A DNA stretch of 64,000 bases from Streptomyces griseoluteus (GTDB lineage: Bacteria > Actinomycetota > Actinomycetes > Streptomycetales > Streptomycetaceae): the NCBI RefSeq assembly GCF_004784465.1, contig NZ_SRRU01000003.1, positions 186,001 through 250,000 on the forward strand, in the 5' to 3' direction. Below the pieces are notes generated by a model. That model was not told where the DNA came from. It saw only the letters and a program-made list of their open reading frames with translations, and did no database searches. A program made the position numbers and the translations under genes. Positions 50,659 through 59,765 of the stretch are shown one piece after another. The stretch's first letter is position 1, and each line of letters starts with the position of its first letter.

Positions 50659-51921
50659 CTACCGGGGCCGGGCCGCCGCCAGGTCTTCCAGCTCGGCCCG
50701 GCCGAGCCCGCTCGCGGCTGTCACCTCCGCGCCGTCCAGGGCGCCGCAGTGCAGCCCCCTGAGCAGGTAGCCGCTCAACGCCCGTGCGGTGGCGGGCTCG
50801 TCCAGCACATCGCCCCGGGTGCGCGCGGTGTACGCCGCGAGCCGGGCCGCCGCCCGGGCGAACCCCTCGCGGTAGAAGGCGAAGACGGCCGCGTACCGGG
50901 TCGGCAGATGGCCGGGATGCATGTCCCAGCCCTGGTGATAGGCGCGGGCCAGGGCGCGGCGGGTGAGCCGGTGGTGCAGCCGCCAGGCGTCGTGGACCTG
51001 CTCGGCCGGGCCGACCGGCAGCACGTTGGTGGAGCCGTCCGAGACGCGTACGCCGGTCCCGGCGGCCGCGACCTGCATCACCGCCTTGGCGTGGTCGGCG
51101 GCGGGGTGGTCGGGTGCCTGGTGGGCGGCGGAGACCCCTAGGGCGGCGCTGTAGTCGAAGGTGCCGTAGTGCAGTCCGGTGGCCCGGCCCCCGGCCGCCT
51201 GGATCATGCGGGCGACCGTGGCGGTGCCGTCCGTGGCGAGGATCGCCTGGCTGGTCTCGATCTGGATCTCGAAGCCGAGCCGCCCGGACTTCAGCCCGTG
51301 CGTCCGCTCGAAGGCGTCCAGCACGCGGGCGAACGCCGCGACCTGCTCCGCGTACGTCACCTTCGGCAGCGTCAGGTTCAGCCCCTCGGGCAGGCCGCCT
51401 GCCGCCATCAGCCCGGTGAGGAAGACGTCGAGCGTCCGGATGCCCCGCTCGCGCACCCCCGCCTCCATGCACTTCACCCGCACACCGAGGTACGGGGGCG
51501 CGTCCTTGGCGAGGAGCCGGGCGGCCCGGGCCGCGTCCTCGTCCTCCTCGGCGTCCGGCCGGTGCCCGTACCCGTCCTCGAAGTCGACCCGCAGGTCTTC
51601 CACGGGCTCCCGCTCCAGCTTGGCCCGGACCCGCTCGTACACCGGGCCGGCGAGTTCCCCGTCCAGCCCGAGCACGGCCGCGAACGAGCCCGCGTCCGGG
51701 GCGTGTTCGTCGAGCGCGGCCAGCGCCCGGTCGCCCCATTCGCGCACGGTGCCCGCACCGAACACGTCACCGGGCACGTACACGGTGTGCACGGGCTGGC
51801 GCGTGCCGGGATCGCCGGGGTACCGGAGCGCCAACTCGGCGTCGACGGGCGCGAGAAGGCCGTCGACCTCCTTGCCGACCTCGCCGCCGAGACTCGTCCT
51901 CACTTGCTCCTGCCGACCCAT
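50659..51921 (-). CDS. Aldolase/citrate-lyase-fold protein (DUF6986-like), 420 aa
   Basis: The protein has TIM-barrel HpcH/HpaI features: VDFEDGYGHRPDAEEDEDAA, then GVRVKCMEAGVRERGIRTLD, LPKVTYAEQVAAFARVLDAF and the acid/metal FEIQIETSQAILATDGTATV. It resembles the malyl/citramalyl-CoA lyase group but is longer and is often annotated as DUF6986. Substrate unknown. GGAGG is 7 bases upstream of ATG 51921. It is convergent with LacI (5-base gap). Confidence 0.75.
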   Translation of the reverse strand: MGRQEQVRTSLGGEVGKEVDGLLAPVDAELALRYPGDPGTRQPVHTVYVPGDVFGAGTVREWGDRALAALDEHAPDAGSFAAVLGLDGELAGPVYERVRAKLEREPVEDLRVDFEDGYGHRPDAEEDEDAARAARLLAKDAPPYLGVRVKCMEAGVRERGIRTLDVFLTGLMAAGGLPEGLNLTLPKVTYAEQVAAFARVLDAFERTHGLKSGRLGFEIQIETSQAILATDGTATVARMIQAAGGRATGLHYGTFDYSAALGVSAAHQAPDHPAADHAKAVMQVAAAGTGVRVSDGSTNVLPVGPAEQVHDAWRLHHRLTRRALARAYHQGWDMHPGHLPTRYAAVFAFYREGFARAAARLAAYTARTRGDVLDEPATARALSGYLLRGLHCGALDGAEVTAASGLGRAELEDLAAARPR

Positions 51922-51992
51922 CCCGCATCCTCCGGCCTCAACAAACCGTTGAGGGACGGTATCCAGGGCGATCCGGCGGGTCAACAACAGGG

Positions 51993-52029
51993 CGAGGCCC
52001 CCGGGACCGTGTGGGTTCCGGGGGCCTCG
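51993..52029. terminator. Hairpin after etfA
   Basis: Perfect 12-bp arms (CGAGGCCCCCGG) with a 13-base loop lie 17 bp after the etfA stop. Confidence 0.7.
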
Positions 52030-52045
52030 TGCAGCGTCGGAGGGG

Positions 52046-53008
52046 TCAGCCCTTGCGGTTCTTGACTTCCTCGGTGAGCTGGGGGACGACCTCGAAGAGG
52101 TCGCCGACCACGCCGTAGTCGACCAGGTCGAAGATCGGGGCCTCGGGGTCCTTGTTGACCGCGACGATCGTCTTCGAGGTCTGCATGCCGGCGCGGTGCT
52201 GGATCGCACCGGAGATACCGTTGGCGATGTAGAGCTGCGGCGAGACCGACTTGCCGGTCTGGCCGACCTGGTTGGTGTGCGGGTACCAGCCGGCGTCGAC
52301 GGCGGCACGCGAGGCGCCGACGGCGGCACCGAGCGAGTCGGCGAGGGCCTCGATCAGCGCGAAGTTCTCCGCGCCGTTGACGCCACGGCCGCCGGAGACC
52401 ACGATCGCGGCCTCGGTCAGCTCCGGGCGGCCCGTGGACTCGCGCGGGGTGCGGCCGGTGACCTTGGTGCCGGTCGCCTTGTCGGAGAAGGTCACCGACA
52501 GGGCCTCGGCCGCGCCGGCGGCCGGGGCGGCCTCCACGGCGGCCGAGTTCGGCTTGACCGTGATGACCGGGGTGCCCTTGGTGACCTGGGACTTGGTGGT
52601 GTACGACGCGGCGAACACCGACTGGGTGGCGACGGGACCCTCGGCCCCGGCCTCCAGGTCGACGGCGTCGGTGATCAGACCGGAGCCGGTGCGCAGCGCC
52701 AGACGGGCGGCGATCTCCTTGCCCTCGGCGGAGGACGGGACCAGCACGGCGGCCGGGGAGACGGCCTCGACGGCGGCCTGGAGCGCGTCGACCTTGGGGA
52801 CGACCAGGTAGTCGGCGTACTCGGACGCGTCGTCGGTGAGTACCTTCACCGCGCCGTGCTCGGCGAGGGCGGCGACGGTGTCGGCGGCGCCGTTGCCCAG
52901 GGCGACGGCGACGGGCTCGCCGATGCGGCGGGCCAGCGTCAGCAGCTCCAGGGTGGGCTTGCGGACGGCACCGTCCACGTGGTCGACGTAGACGAGGACT
53001 TCAGCCAT
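52046..53008 (-). CDS. etfA: Electron transfer flavoprotein alpha subunit, 320 aa
   Basis: The N-terminal domain ([20 protein letters not shown]) and C-terminal FAD domain are both present; the latter shows the family signature [20 protein letters not shown] followed by [20 protein letters not shown]. It binds FAD and moves electrons from acyl-CoA dehydrogenases and others to ETF-quinone oxidoreductase. The gene follows etfB by 51 bp. GGAGAGC precedes the ATG. Confidence 0.95.
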   Translation of the reverse strand: MAEVLVYVDHVDGAVRKPTLELLTLARRIGEPVAVALGNGAADTVAALAEHGAVKVLTDDASEYADYLVVPKVDALQAAVEAVSPAAVLVPSSAEGKEIAARLALRTGSGLITDAVDLEAGAEGPVATQSVFAASYTTKSQVTKGTPVITVKPNSAAVEAAPAAGAAEALSVTFSDKATGTKVTGRTPRESTGRPELTEAAIVVSGGRGVNGAENFALIEALADSLGAAVGASRAAVDAGWYPHTNQVGQTGKSVSPQLYIANGISGAIQHRAGMQTSKTIVAVNKDPEAPIFDLVDYGVVGDLFEVVPQLTEEVKNRKG

Positions 53009-53059
53009 GGGATTGCTCTCCTGCGTAACGAAGTTGAGGGGCGGTCTGGGCGCGGAGCC

Positions 53060-53845
53060 TTAGATGAACTTCTGGCCCGCGAGGTACTCGGCGAGCTGCT
53101 TGCCGCCCTCGCCCTCGTCCTTGACGATCGTGCCCGCGGTGCGCGCCGGGCGCTCGGTCGCGGCCTCGACCTTGGTCCACGCGCCCTCGAGACCGACCTC
53201 CTCCGCCTCGATGCCGAGGTCGGACAGGTCCCAGGACTCCACCGGCTTCTTCTTGGCCGCCATGATGCCCTTGAACGACGGGTAGCGCGCCTCGCCCGAC
53301 TGGTCCGTCACGGAGACCACGGCCGGCAGGGAGGCCTCGAGCTGCTCGGAGGCGGCGTCGCCGTCACGGCGGCCCTTGACGGTGCCGTCCTCGACCGAGA
53401 CCTCGGAGAGCAGCGTCACCTGCGGCACGCCCAGACGCTCGGCGACCAGCGCGGGAACGACGCCCATGGTGCCGTCGGTGGAGGCCATGCCGGAGATCAC
53501 CAGGTCGTAACCGGCCTTCTCGATCGCCTTGGCCAGCACCAGCGAGGTGCCCATGACGTCGGTGCCGTGCAGGTCGTCGTCCTCGACGTGGATCGCCTTG
53601 TCGGCGCCCATCGAGAGGGCCTTGCGCAGCGCGTCCTTCGCGTCCTCGGGGCCGACGGTCAGCACGGTGACCTCGGCGTCGTCCGCGTCCTCCGCGATCT
53701 GCAGGGCCTGCTCCACCGCGTACTCGTCGAGTTCGGAGAGCAGACCGTCCACGTCGTCGCGGTCGACGGTCAGGTCATCGGCGAAGTGCCGGTCGCCAGT
53801 GGCGTCGGGCACGTACTTCACAGTGACAACGATCCTCAAGCTCAC
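53060..53845 (-). CDS. etfB: Electron transfer flavoprotein beta subunit, 261 aa
   Basis: The family pattern is complete: IVVTVKYVPDATGDRHF, EVTVLTVGPEDAKDALRKAL, MGADKAIHV, YDLVISGMASTDGTMGVVPA and LVAERLGVPQVT. It forms the ETF heterodimer with the downstream subunit and binds AMP. GTG start at 53845, with AGGAGAG about 9 bases upstream. Confidence 0.95.
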   Translation of the reverse strand: MSLRIVVTVKYVPDATGDRHFADDLTVDRDDVDGLLSELDEYAVEQALQIAEDADDAEVTVLTVGPEDAKDALRKALSMGADKAIHVEDDDLHGTDVMGTSLVLAKAIEKAGYDLVISGMASTDGTMGVVPALVAERLGVPQVTLLSEVSVEDGTVKGRRDGDAASEQLEASLPAVVSVTDQSGEARYPSFKGIMAAKKKPVESWDLSDLGIEAEEVGLEGAWTKVEAATERPARTAGTIVKDEGEGGKQLAEYLAGQKFI

Positions 53846-54066
53846 GCCGGCTCTCCTACTGCATCGTCTTTTCCGGGCTGCCTCTTGAAGTGCAGCATAG
53901 GCGCCTCAAGCGGCCGATCGCGGTCGGGGCGTCCGCGCGCTCCGACCAAAATATTACTCGCCAGTACACCCAGTTCCTGCCCGCTAAGCAAGCGCTTTGA
54001 ACTGTGACCTTCGCAACGCAGCGTAACCGGAACTCGACGGCTCCACGGAGCCGGGGCCCAACCCTC

Positions 54067-54576
54067 TCAGTCCCGCAGGGCGTTGAAGCGTCCCTGGTGA
54101 TAGAGCAGTGGACGGCCGTCGCCGGACGGGTCGCCGAGCAGCACCTCGGCGAGCACGATCCGGTGGTCCCCGGCCGGTACCCGCCCCACGATCCGGCAGA
54201 CCAGCCAGGCGAGCACGTCGTCCAGCACGGGCACCCGCTCGGGCCCCTCGCGCCACGCGGTGGACGCCCCGAAGCGGTCGGCGCCGCTGCGGGCGAAGGT
54301 GGCGGCGAGGTCGCTCTGGTGCTCGGCGAGCAGGTGCACGCCGACGTGGTCGGTGCGCTCGATGGCGGGCCAGCTCGACGCACCGGTACCTATGCCGAAG
54401 GAGATCATCGGCGGCTCGGCGGAGACGGAGCTGAGCGAGGTGGCGGTGAAGCCGACCGGGCCGTGCTCGCCGCGCGCGGTGATCACCGCGACACCCGCCG
54501 CGTGCCGGCGGAAGACGGAACGCAGCAGGTCCGGCGAGGCGGGCTGACGGGAACCGAGGCCGGAGGTGGCCGTCAT
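54067..54576 (-). CDS. Flavin reductase (FMN-binding split barrel), 169 aa
   Basis: The FMN-binding pattern is RHAAGVAVITARGEHGPVGF, TATSLSSVSAEPPMISFGIG, SSWPAIERTDHVGVHLLAEH and FARSGADRFG. This is the HpaC/flavin reductase family that supplies reduced flavin to two-component monooxygenases. It ends 221 bp upstream of etfB on the same strand, so a shared transcript is possible but not certain. ATG 54576 is preceded by AGGACGACCCC. No monooxygenase partner is visible. Confidence 0.85.
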   Translation of the reverse strand: MTATSGLGSRQPASPDLLRSVFRRHAAGVAVITARGEHGPVGFTATSLSSVSAEPPMISFGIGTGASSWPAIERTDHVGVHLLAEHQSDLAATFARSGADRFGASTAWREGPERVPVLDDVLAWLVCRIVGRVPAGDHRIVLAEVLLGDPSGDGRPLLYHQGRFNALRD

Positions 54577-54768
54577 GGGGTCGTCCTTCTGCTGACGGGG
54601 GCGAGCTGGTGGGGTCCGGTGCTGTTCAACCCCGGCAGCGGGCGCTCCCGAGGCGGACCGGGCCGCTGGGGACGACCTGTCCGGCGAGAAGGTGTTCGAT
54701 CGGCACCGGGCCAGGCTGACGACAGACGGCGGGCGCAGTCAAGTCGCCGCCTGGGCGCCCGGGAGCGC

Positions 54769-55257
54769 TCAGCCATCGTGCCGCCCGCCCACGGCCTCGC
54801 CGAGCGCCGCGATGACATCGGCCCTGCGTGGCTGCCCCTGGGCGCGCCGCACCACCGCGCCGTCCGCGTCGAGGACGAGCACGGTGGGGGTCTTCACGAT
54901 GCCGAGTTCGCGGACGAGTTCCAGCCGGGCCTCCGCGTCGATCTCGACGTGTGCGACGCCGGGCACCATCCGGGCGACCTCGGCCAGCGTGCGCCGGGTG
55001 GCCCGGCAGGGCGCGCAGAAGGCGGAGGAGAACTGCACGAGGGTGGCCCGCTCCCCCGGTTCGCCGCCGAGTTCGGCCGCCGTCAGCCGCCGTACGTCGT
55101 CCGCCCCGCGCACCTGTGTCCTCCACCCTGCCGCCGCCGCGGCGCCGCTCTTCCGATCCGTCCTCAACACCAGCACATCGAGGGCCGAATGGATTCCCTG
55201 CCTCCGAAAGAGTGGATCGAGGGCGGACGTGACGAGGATCTCGCCGTTACCGGGCAC
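54769..55257 (-). CDS. Thioredoxin-fold protein, 162 aa (start uncertain)
   Basis: The redox motif is FSSAFCAPCRATRRTL (CxxC with CAPC), preceded by GERATLVQ and followed by VPGVAHVEIDAEARLELVRE, GIVKTPTVLVLDADG (cis-Pro TPT). The residues before about 45 are odd: similar Streptomyces thioredoxins that I recall start with a membrane anchor, which is missing here. The start may be GTG 55176. A GGAGG lies about 24 bases before that GTG. It could be a reductant of the neighbouring flavin enzymes, or unrelated. Confidence 0.75.
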   Translation of the reverse strand: MPGNGEILVTSALDPLFRRQGIHSALDVLVLRTDRKSGAAAAAGWRTQVRGADDVRRLTAAELGGEPGERATLVQFSSAFCAPCRATRRTLAEVARMVPGVAHVEIDAEARLELVRELGIVKTPTVLVLDADGAVVRRAQGQPRRADVIAALGEAVGGRHDG

Positions 55258-55376
55258 CAGGACTGGTCACCCGTCCGTTCTTGGGGCACGATCTGCGAGA
55301 GCCGTAAACCTACGGCTCCGTAACTTCCCGCCGGGAGCCCCTTTCCCGAGCAGAGCAGAAAGGGACCACCCCGCTT

Positions 55377-56105
55377 ATGGCAGAGCTGGTCTACCGTCCC
55401 GTCGTCGGTCTCGCCAAGACGATGTTCAAGGTCTGGGACCTCAAGATCGACTGCCAGGGGTCGGAGAACATCCCGCGCTCCGGTGGCGCCGTGCTGGTGA
55501 GCAATCACATCAGCTACCTGGACTTCATCTTCAACGGCCTGGCCGCGCTGCCGCAGAAGCGCCTGGTGCGCTTCATGGCCAAGGAGTCGGTGTTCCGGCA
55601 CAAGGTGTCCGGTCCACTGATGCGCGGCATGAAGCACATCCCGGTCGACCGCGAGCAGGGCGAGACGGCGTACGCGCACGCGCTGGCGTCGCTGCGCGCC
55701 GGGGAGATCGTCGGGGTGTTCCCCGAGGCGACGATCTCGCAGTCCTTCACGCTGAAGGGCTTCAAGACCGGTGCCGCGCGCCTGGCCCAGGAGGCGGGCG
55801 TCCCGCTGGTGCCGATGGCGCTGTGGGGCACCCAGCGGCTGTGGACCAAGGGCCAGCCGCGCAACTTCAAGCGCAGCCACACCCCGGTCACCATGCGGGT
55901 CGGCGAGGCGCTGGAGGCGTCGCGCGAGCAGTACGCGGGCGCGATCACCCGCCGGCTGCGCGAGCGGGTCCAGGAGCTGCTGGACGCCGCCCAGCGCGCC
56001 TACCCGGCCCGCCCGAAGGGCGCCGAGGACTCCTGGTGGCTCCCCGCCCACCTGGGCGGCACGGCCCCGACGAACGAGCAGCTGCGCGCAGCCGAGGCCA
56101 TCTGA
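55377..56105 (+). CDS. plsC: 1-acyl-sn-glycerol-3-phosphate acyltransferase-like, 242 aa
   Basis: The catalytic NHxxxxD motif is SNHISYLDFIF, and substrate-binding motifs IPVDREQGETAYAHALASLR and VGVFPEATISQSF follow; MALWGTQRLWTKG is a further family block. It transfers acyl groups to lysophospholipids. It is often an orphan in Streptomyces. AAAGGGA is about 13 bases upstream of ATG 55377. Confidence 0.88.
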   Translation: MAELVYRPVVGLAKTMFKVWDLKIDCQGSENIPRSGGAVLVSNHISYLDFIFNGLAALPQKRLVRFMAKESVFRHKVSGPLMRGMKHIPVDREQGETAYAHALASLRAGEIVGVFPEATISQSFTLKGFKTGAARLAQEAGVPLVPMALWGTQRLWTKGQPRNFKRSHTPVTMRVGEALEASREQYAGAITRRLRERVQELLDAAQRAYPARPKGAEDSWWLPAHLGGTAPTNEQLRAAEAI

Positions 56106-56112
56106 GACGACG

Positions 56113-56150
56113 ACGGCCCGGCCGGACGATTCACCGTCCGGCCGGGCCGT
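56113..56150. terminator. Bidirectional hairpin between plsC and the aldolase gene
   Basis: Perfect 16-bp arms (ACGGCCCGGCCGGACG and its complement) with a 6-base loop lie between convergent stops. Confidence 0.8.
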
Positions 56151-56171
56151 TCGCATGTACCGGCCAGGCCC

Positions 56172-57242
56172 TCAGCGGGCCATCTCCTCCTTGAGCGCCG
56201 CCACGAAGGTGTCGACGTCGTCCTCGGTGGTGTCGAAGGCGCACATCCAGCGGACGTCACCGGCCGCCTCGTCCCAGAAGTAGAAGCGGAACCGCTTCTG
56301 CAGCCGGACGCTCACGTCGTGCGGGAGCCGGGCGAAGACACCGTTGGCCTGCACCGGGTGCAGGATCTCCACCCCGTGCACCGCGCGGACGCCCTCGGCG
56401 AGCCGCTGGGCCATCTCGTTGGCGTGGCGGGCGTTGCGCAGCCAGAGGTCCTTGGCGAACAGGGCCTCGAGCTGCACCGACACGAAGCGCATCTTGGACG
56501 CGAGCTGCATGGACAGCTTGCGCAGATGCTTCATGTGCGAGACGGCGTCCTGGTTGATGACGACGACCGCCTCGCCGAACAGGGCGCCGTTCTTCGTCCC
56601 GCCCATCGAGAGGATGTCGACGCCGACCGCGTTGGTGAAGGCCCGCATGGGGACGTTCAGGGAGGCGGCCGCGTTGGATATCCGGGAACCGTCCAGGTGC
56701 ACCTTCATGCCGCGCGCGTGAGCGTGTTCGCAGATCGCGCGGATCTCGTCGGGCGTGTAGAGGGTGCCCAGCTCGGTGGACTGGGTGATCGAGACGACCT
56801 GGGGCATGGCCCGGTGCTCGTCGTCCCAGCCGAACGCCTGCCGGTCGATCAGCTCGGGGGTGAGCTTGCCGTCGGGGGTGGGCACGGTGAGCAGCTTCAG
56901 CCCGCCCATCCGCTCGGGCGCACCGCCCTCGTCCACGTTGATGTGCGCGCTCTCGGCGCAGATCACCGCGCCCCAGCGGTCGGTGACCGCCTGGAGCGAG
57001 ACGACGTTGGCCCCGGTGCCGTTGAACACCGGGAACGCCTCGGCGGTGGCGCCGAAGTGGCTGCGGATGATCCGCTGGAGGTTCTCGGTGTACTCGTCCT
57101 CGCCGTACGCGACCTGGTGGCCTCCGTTGGCCAGGGCCACGGCGGCGAGCACCTCGGGGTGCGCCCCGGCGTAGTTGTCGCTGGCGAAACCGCGGACCTG
57201 CGGGTCGTGGTGGCGACGGGCGTCGGTCCTGGGAGGGTTCAC
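56172..57242 (-). CDS. Low-specificity L-threonine aldolase-like PLP enzyme, 356 aa
   Basis: The fold-type I PLP enzyme has the active-site lysine in SMGGTKNGALFGEAVV. Other threonine aldolase blocks are FASDNYAGAHPEVLAAVALA, GGHQVAYGEDEYTENLQRII, FPVFNGTGANVVSLQAVTDR and HLDGSRISNAAASLN. It would cut L-threonine to glycine and acetaldehyde. The GTG start overlaps the stop of the upstream SDR gene (GTGA), so the two are translationally coupled. Other start candidates are not supported. Confidence 0.88.
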   Translation of the reverse strand: MNPPRTDARRHHDPQVRGFASDNYAGAHPEVLAAVALANGGHQVAYGEDEYTENLQRIIRSHFGATAEAFPVFNGTGANVVSLQAVTDRWGAVICAESAHINVDEGGAPERMGGLKLLTVPTPDGKLTPELIDRQAFGWDDEHRAMPQVVSITQSTELGTLYTPDEIRAICEHAHARGMKVHLDGSRISNAAASLNVPMRAFTNAVGVDILSMGGTKNGALFGEAVVVINQDAVSHMKHLRKLSMQLASKMRFVSVQLEALFAKDLWLRNARHANEMAQRLAEGVRAVHGVEILHPVQANGVFARLPHDVSVRLQKRFRFYFWDEAAGDVRWMCAFDTTEDDVDTFVAALKEEMAR

Positions 57243-57985
57243 GGCTTCTCGGTCAGCCACAGACGGTTTCCGTTCAGTTCGGCGGCGGGCCTGCCCCAGA
57301 CGCCCTCGATGGCCTCGGCCAGCTCCTTGACGTCCGTGAAGCCCGCGAACTTCGCGTTGGGACGCTCCGCGCGCATCGCGTCGTGCACCAGCGCCTTCAC
57401 CACCAGGATGGCAGCCGCGGCCTTCGGGCCGTCCTCGCCCCCCGCCTTGCGGAAGCCGTCGGCCATGGCCAGCGTCCACGCCTCGGCCGCGGCCTTGGCG
57501 GCGGAGTACGCGGCGTTGCCCGCGGTCGGCTTGGACGCGCCGGCGGCGCTGATCAGCAGGTAGCGGCCGTCACCGGCGCGCTGAAGGGCGTCGTAGAAGG
57601 CCAGCGAGGTGTGCTGGACGGTGCGGACGAGCAGTTTCTCCAGCAGGTCCCAGTCGGCGAGGTCGGTGTCGTCGAACTTGGCGCCGCCGCGCCAGCCGCC
57701 GACCAGGTGGACCAGGCCGTCGACGCGGCCGAACTCCTTCTCGATGCCGGAGGCCCAGGCACGGGTGGAGTCCAGGTCGAGCAGGTCGACCGTCTCACCG
57801 GTGACCGTGGCGCCGCCGTTGGCGTAGCGGGCCGCGTCCACGGCCTCCGCCAGCCGGGCGGGGTCGTTGTCCGCGCCGACCACGGTCGCGCCCGCCTCGG
57901 CGAGCCTGATCAAGGTGGCCCGGCCTGCTGGTCCGCCCGCACCGGCGACCGCGATCACCGCGCCCCGAAGAGCCCCGTTCTGCAT
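57239..57985 (-). CDS. Short-chain dehydrogenase/reductase, 248 aa
   Basis: The Rossmann start GAVIAVAGAGGPAGRATLIR differs from TGxxxGIG in lacking the first Thr. DNDPARLAEAV is a cofactor-selecting loop. The active Tyr and Lys are in NAAYSAAKAAAEAW. LLISAAGASKPTAG would carry the catalytic Ser. The substrate is unknown. It overlaps the threonine aldolase gene by 3 bases and may act on its product. The upstream DUF6421-like gene ends 41 bp away and may belong to the same transcript. Confidence 0.82.
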   Translation of the reverse strand: MQNGALRGAVIAVAGAGGPAGRATLIRLAEAGATVVGADNDPARLAEAVDAARYANGGATVTGETVDLLDLDSTRAWASGIEKEFGRVDGLVHLVGGWRGGAKFDDTDLADWDLLEKLLVRTVQHTSLAFYDALQRAGDGRYLLISAAGASKPTAGNAAYSAAKAAAEAWTLAMADGFRKAGGEDGPKAAAAILVVKALVHDAMRAERPNAKFAGFTDVKELAEAIEGVWGRPAAELNGNRLWLTEKP

Positions 57986-58026
57986 CGTCTTCCCTTCTCC
58001 CACTGCCGTCTTGTCCCGGCGGTCGC

Positions 58027-59424
58027 TCACGCGGCGATCCGCTCGGCGCCGTCCGCCGTGATGCCCTTGGTCTCGGCGATCACATTCTTCAGCTTCTTGG
58101 CCAGCGCCTCGTAGAACATGCTCAGGGGAAACTCGTCCGGGAGCACGTCGTCGACCAGCTTGCGCGGGGGCAGGCTCAGGTCGAGGGCGTCGGGGCCCTT
58201 GGCCCACTTGGAGCCCGGGTGCGGGGAGAGGTAGGAGGCGACGAGTTCGTACCCGGCGAACCAGTGGACGAGCTTGGGGCGGTCGATGCCGTCGCGGTAG
58301 AGCTGCTCGATGTCGGCGCAGAGCTGGTTGGTGACCTGCGGGGCGCGCTCCCAGTCGATGGCGAGTCTGTTGTCGGTCCAGCGGAGCACGTCGTGCTTGT
58401 GCAGGTAGGCGAAGAGGAGCTGCCCGCCGAGCCCGTCGTAGTTGCGGACGCGGTCGCCGGTGACCGGGAAGCGGAACATCCGGTCGAAGAGCACGGCGTA
58501 CTGCACGTCACGGGCCTGCGGGACGCCGTCCGCCTCCAGCTTCACGGCCTCCTTGAAGGCGGTGAGGTCGCAGCGCAGCTCCTCCAGGCCGTACATCCAG
58601 AACGGCTGGCGCTGCTTGATCATGAACGGGTCGAACGGCAGGTCGCCGTGGCTGTGGGTGCGGTCGTGGACCATGTCCCAGAGCACGAACGCCTCTTCGC
58701 AGCGCTTCTGGTCGTGCACCATCGCGGCGATGTCCTCGGGCAGCTCCAGGCCCAGGATGCCGACCGCGGCGTCGGTGACCCGGCGGAAGCGGGCGGCCTC
58801 GCGGTCGCAGAAGATGCCACCCCAGGAGAAACGTTCCGGCGCCTCGCGGACGGCGATGGTCTCCGGGAAGAGGACGGCGGAGTTGGTGTCGTACCCGGCC
58901 GTGAAGTCCTCGAAGGTGATGCCGCAGAACAGCGGGTTGTCGTACCGGGTGCGCTCCAGCTCGGCCAGCCAGTCCGGCCAGACCATGCGCAGCACGACCG
59001 CCTCGAGATTGCGGTCGGGATTGCCGTTCTGCGTGTACATCGGGAAGACGACCAGGTGCTGGAGACCGTCGGCACGGTTGGCCGCCGGCTGGAAGGCCAG
59101 CAGCGAGTCCAGGAAGTCCGGCACCTCGAAGCCGCCCTCGGCCCAGCGGCGCAGGTCGGCCACCAGTGCGCGGTGGTACTCGGCGTCGTGCGGGAGCAGC
59201 GGGGAGAGCTGCTCCACCGCGTCCACGACCCGGCCCACGGCCGCCCCCGCCTCGGCCCGCTCGGGGGCGCCCTCGGCCGTGAAGTCGATCGAACCGTCCT
59301 TCGACTGCCATGGCCGAATCTGCTCCACCGCGGCCTTGAGGACGGGCCACGCCGGGTGCTCGACCACCCTGGTCAGCGAAGGAACCTGTCCCTCCGGACC
59401 GGCCTGCACAAGAATTTCCGTCAT
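58027..59424 (-). CDS. Conserved actinobacterial protein (DUF6421-like), 465 aa
   Basis: The protein has a helical sequence with recurrent tryptophans and histidines (VVFPMYTQNGNPDRNLEAVV, WDMVHDRTHSHGDLPFDPFM, FWMYGLEELRCDLTAFKEAV, MFRFPVTGDRVRNYDGLGGQ). No signal peptide is seen and no catalytic motif is recognised, though the dense histidines in VHDRTHSHGD suggest a metal site. I associate it with the uncharacterised DUF6421 family. It leads a likely three-gene transcript with the SDR and threonine aldolase genes, so an amino-acid or aldehyde metabolism role is a guess. Confidence 0.75.
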   Translation of the reverse strand: MTEILVQAGPEGQVPSLTRVVEHPAWPVLKAAVEQIRPWQSKDGSIDFTAEGAPERAEAGAAVGRVVDAVEQLSPLLPHDAEYHRALVADLRRWAEGGFEVPDFLDSLLAFQPAANRADGLQHLVVFPMYTQNGNPDRNLEAVVLRMVWPDWLAELERTRYDNPLFCGITFEDFTAGYDTNSAVLFPETIAVREAPERFSWGGIFCDREAARFRRVTDAAVGILGLELPEDIAAMVHDQKRCEEAFVLWDMVHDRTHSHGDLPFDPFMIKQRQPFWMYGLEELRCDLTAFKEAVKLEADGVPQARDVQYAVLFDRMFRFPVTGDRVRNYDGLGGQLLFAYLHKHDVLRWTDNRLAIDWERAPQVTNQLCADIEQLYRDGIDRPKLVHWFAGYELVASYLSPHPGSKWAKGPDALDLSLPPRKLVDDVLPDEFPLSMFYEALAKKLKNVIAETKGITADGAERIAA

Positions 59425-59765
59425 GTCCCATCCTCCACGGGAGAACCTCGCGTATGGACACCGTAGGCATACCCCGTTTTGCCGAACAAGAGGGGGGCCG
59501 GGAAATTATTCTGCACGGCCGCATGGTCACCGCTGTTTTTCCCGCCTCAAACCGTGACCGCGCTCACTTTCACTGCCGGTGTGGTGACGGTCCGGGTGCG
59601 TGACCGAGCATCTCTTTTTGGCCACAGAGCCGCCGGCGCCGCGCCGGGAACTACGCGATCGCCCAGGTGGGGCATCGCCGTTAGGCTGCGAGCCAGGCGT
59701 GCGGACGATGACACTCCGTCGGGTCCGCGAAAGCCGATCCGCCGTCGACGGAAGCGAGTTGAACC
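59425..59765. other. Divergent intergenic region, 341 bases
   Basis: It should contain promoters for the DUF6421-like gene and the GDPD gene. There are AT-rich patches around 59500 and 59530. No tRNA, riboswitch or repeat is recognised. GGAAGCGAG lies before the TTG at 59766. Confidence 0.5.

Noticed and set aside
49388..51739. In-frame extension of the ROK kinase upstream across LacI
   Set aside because: The extension is antisense to LacI and the aldolase-like gene and is Arg/Gly-rich; the kinase starts at MHTDLVAALDIGG.
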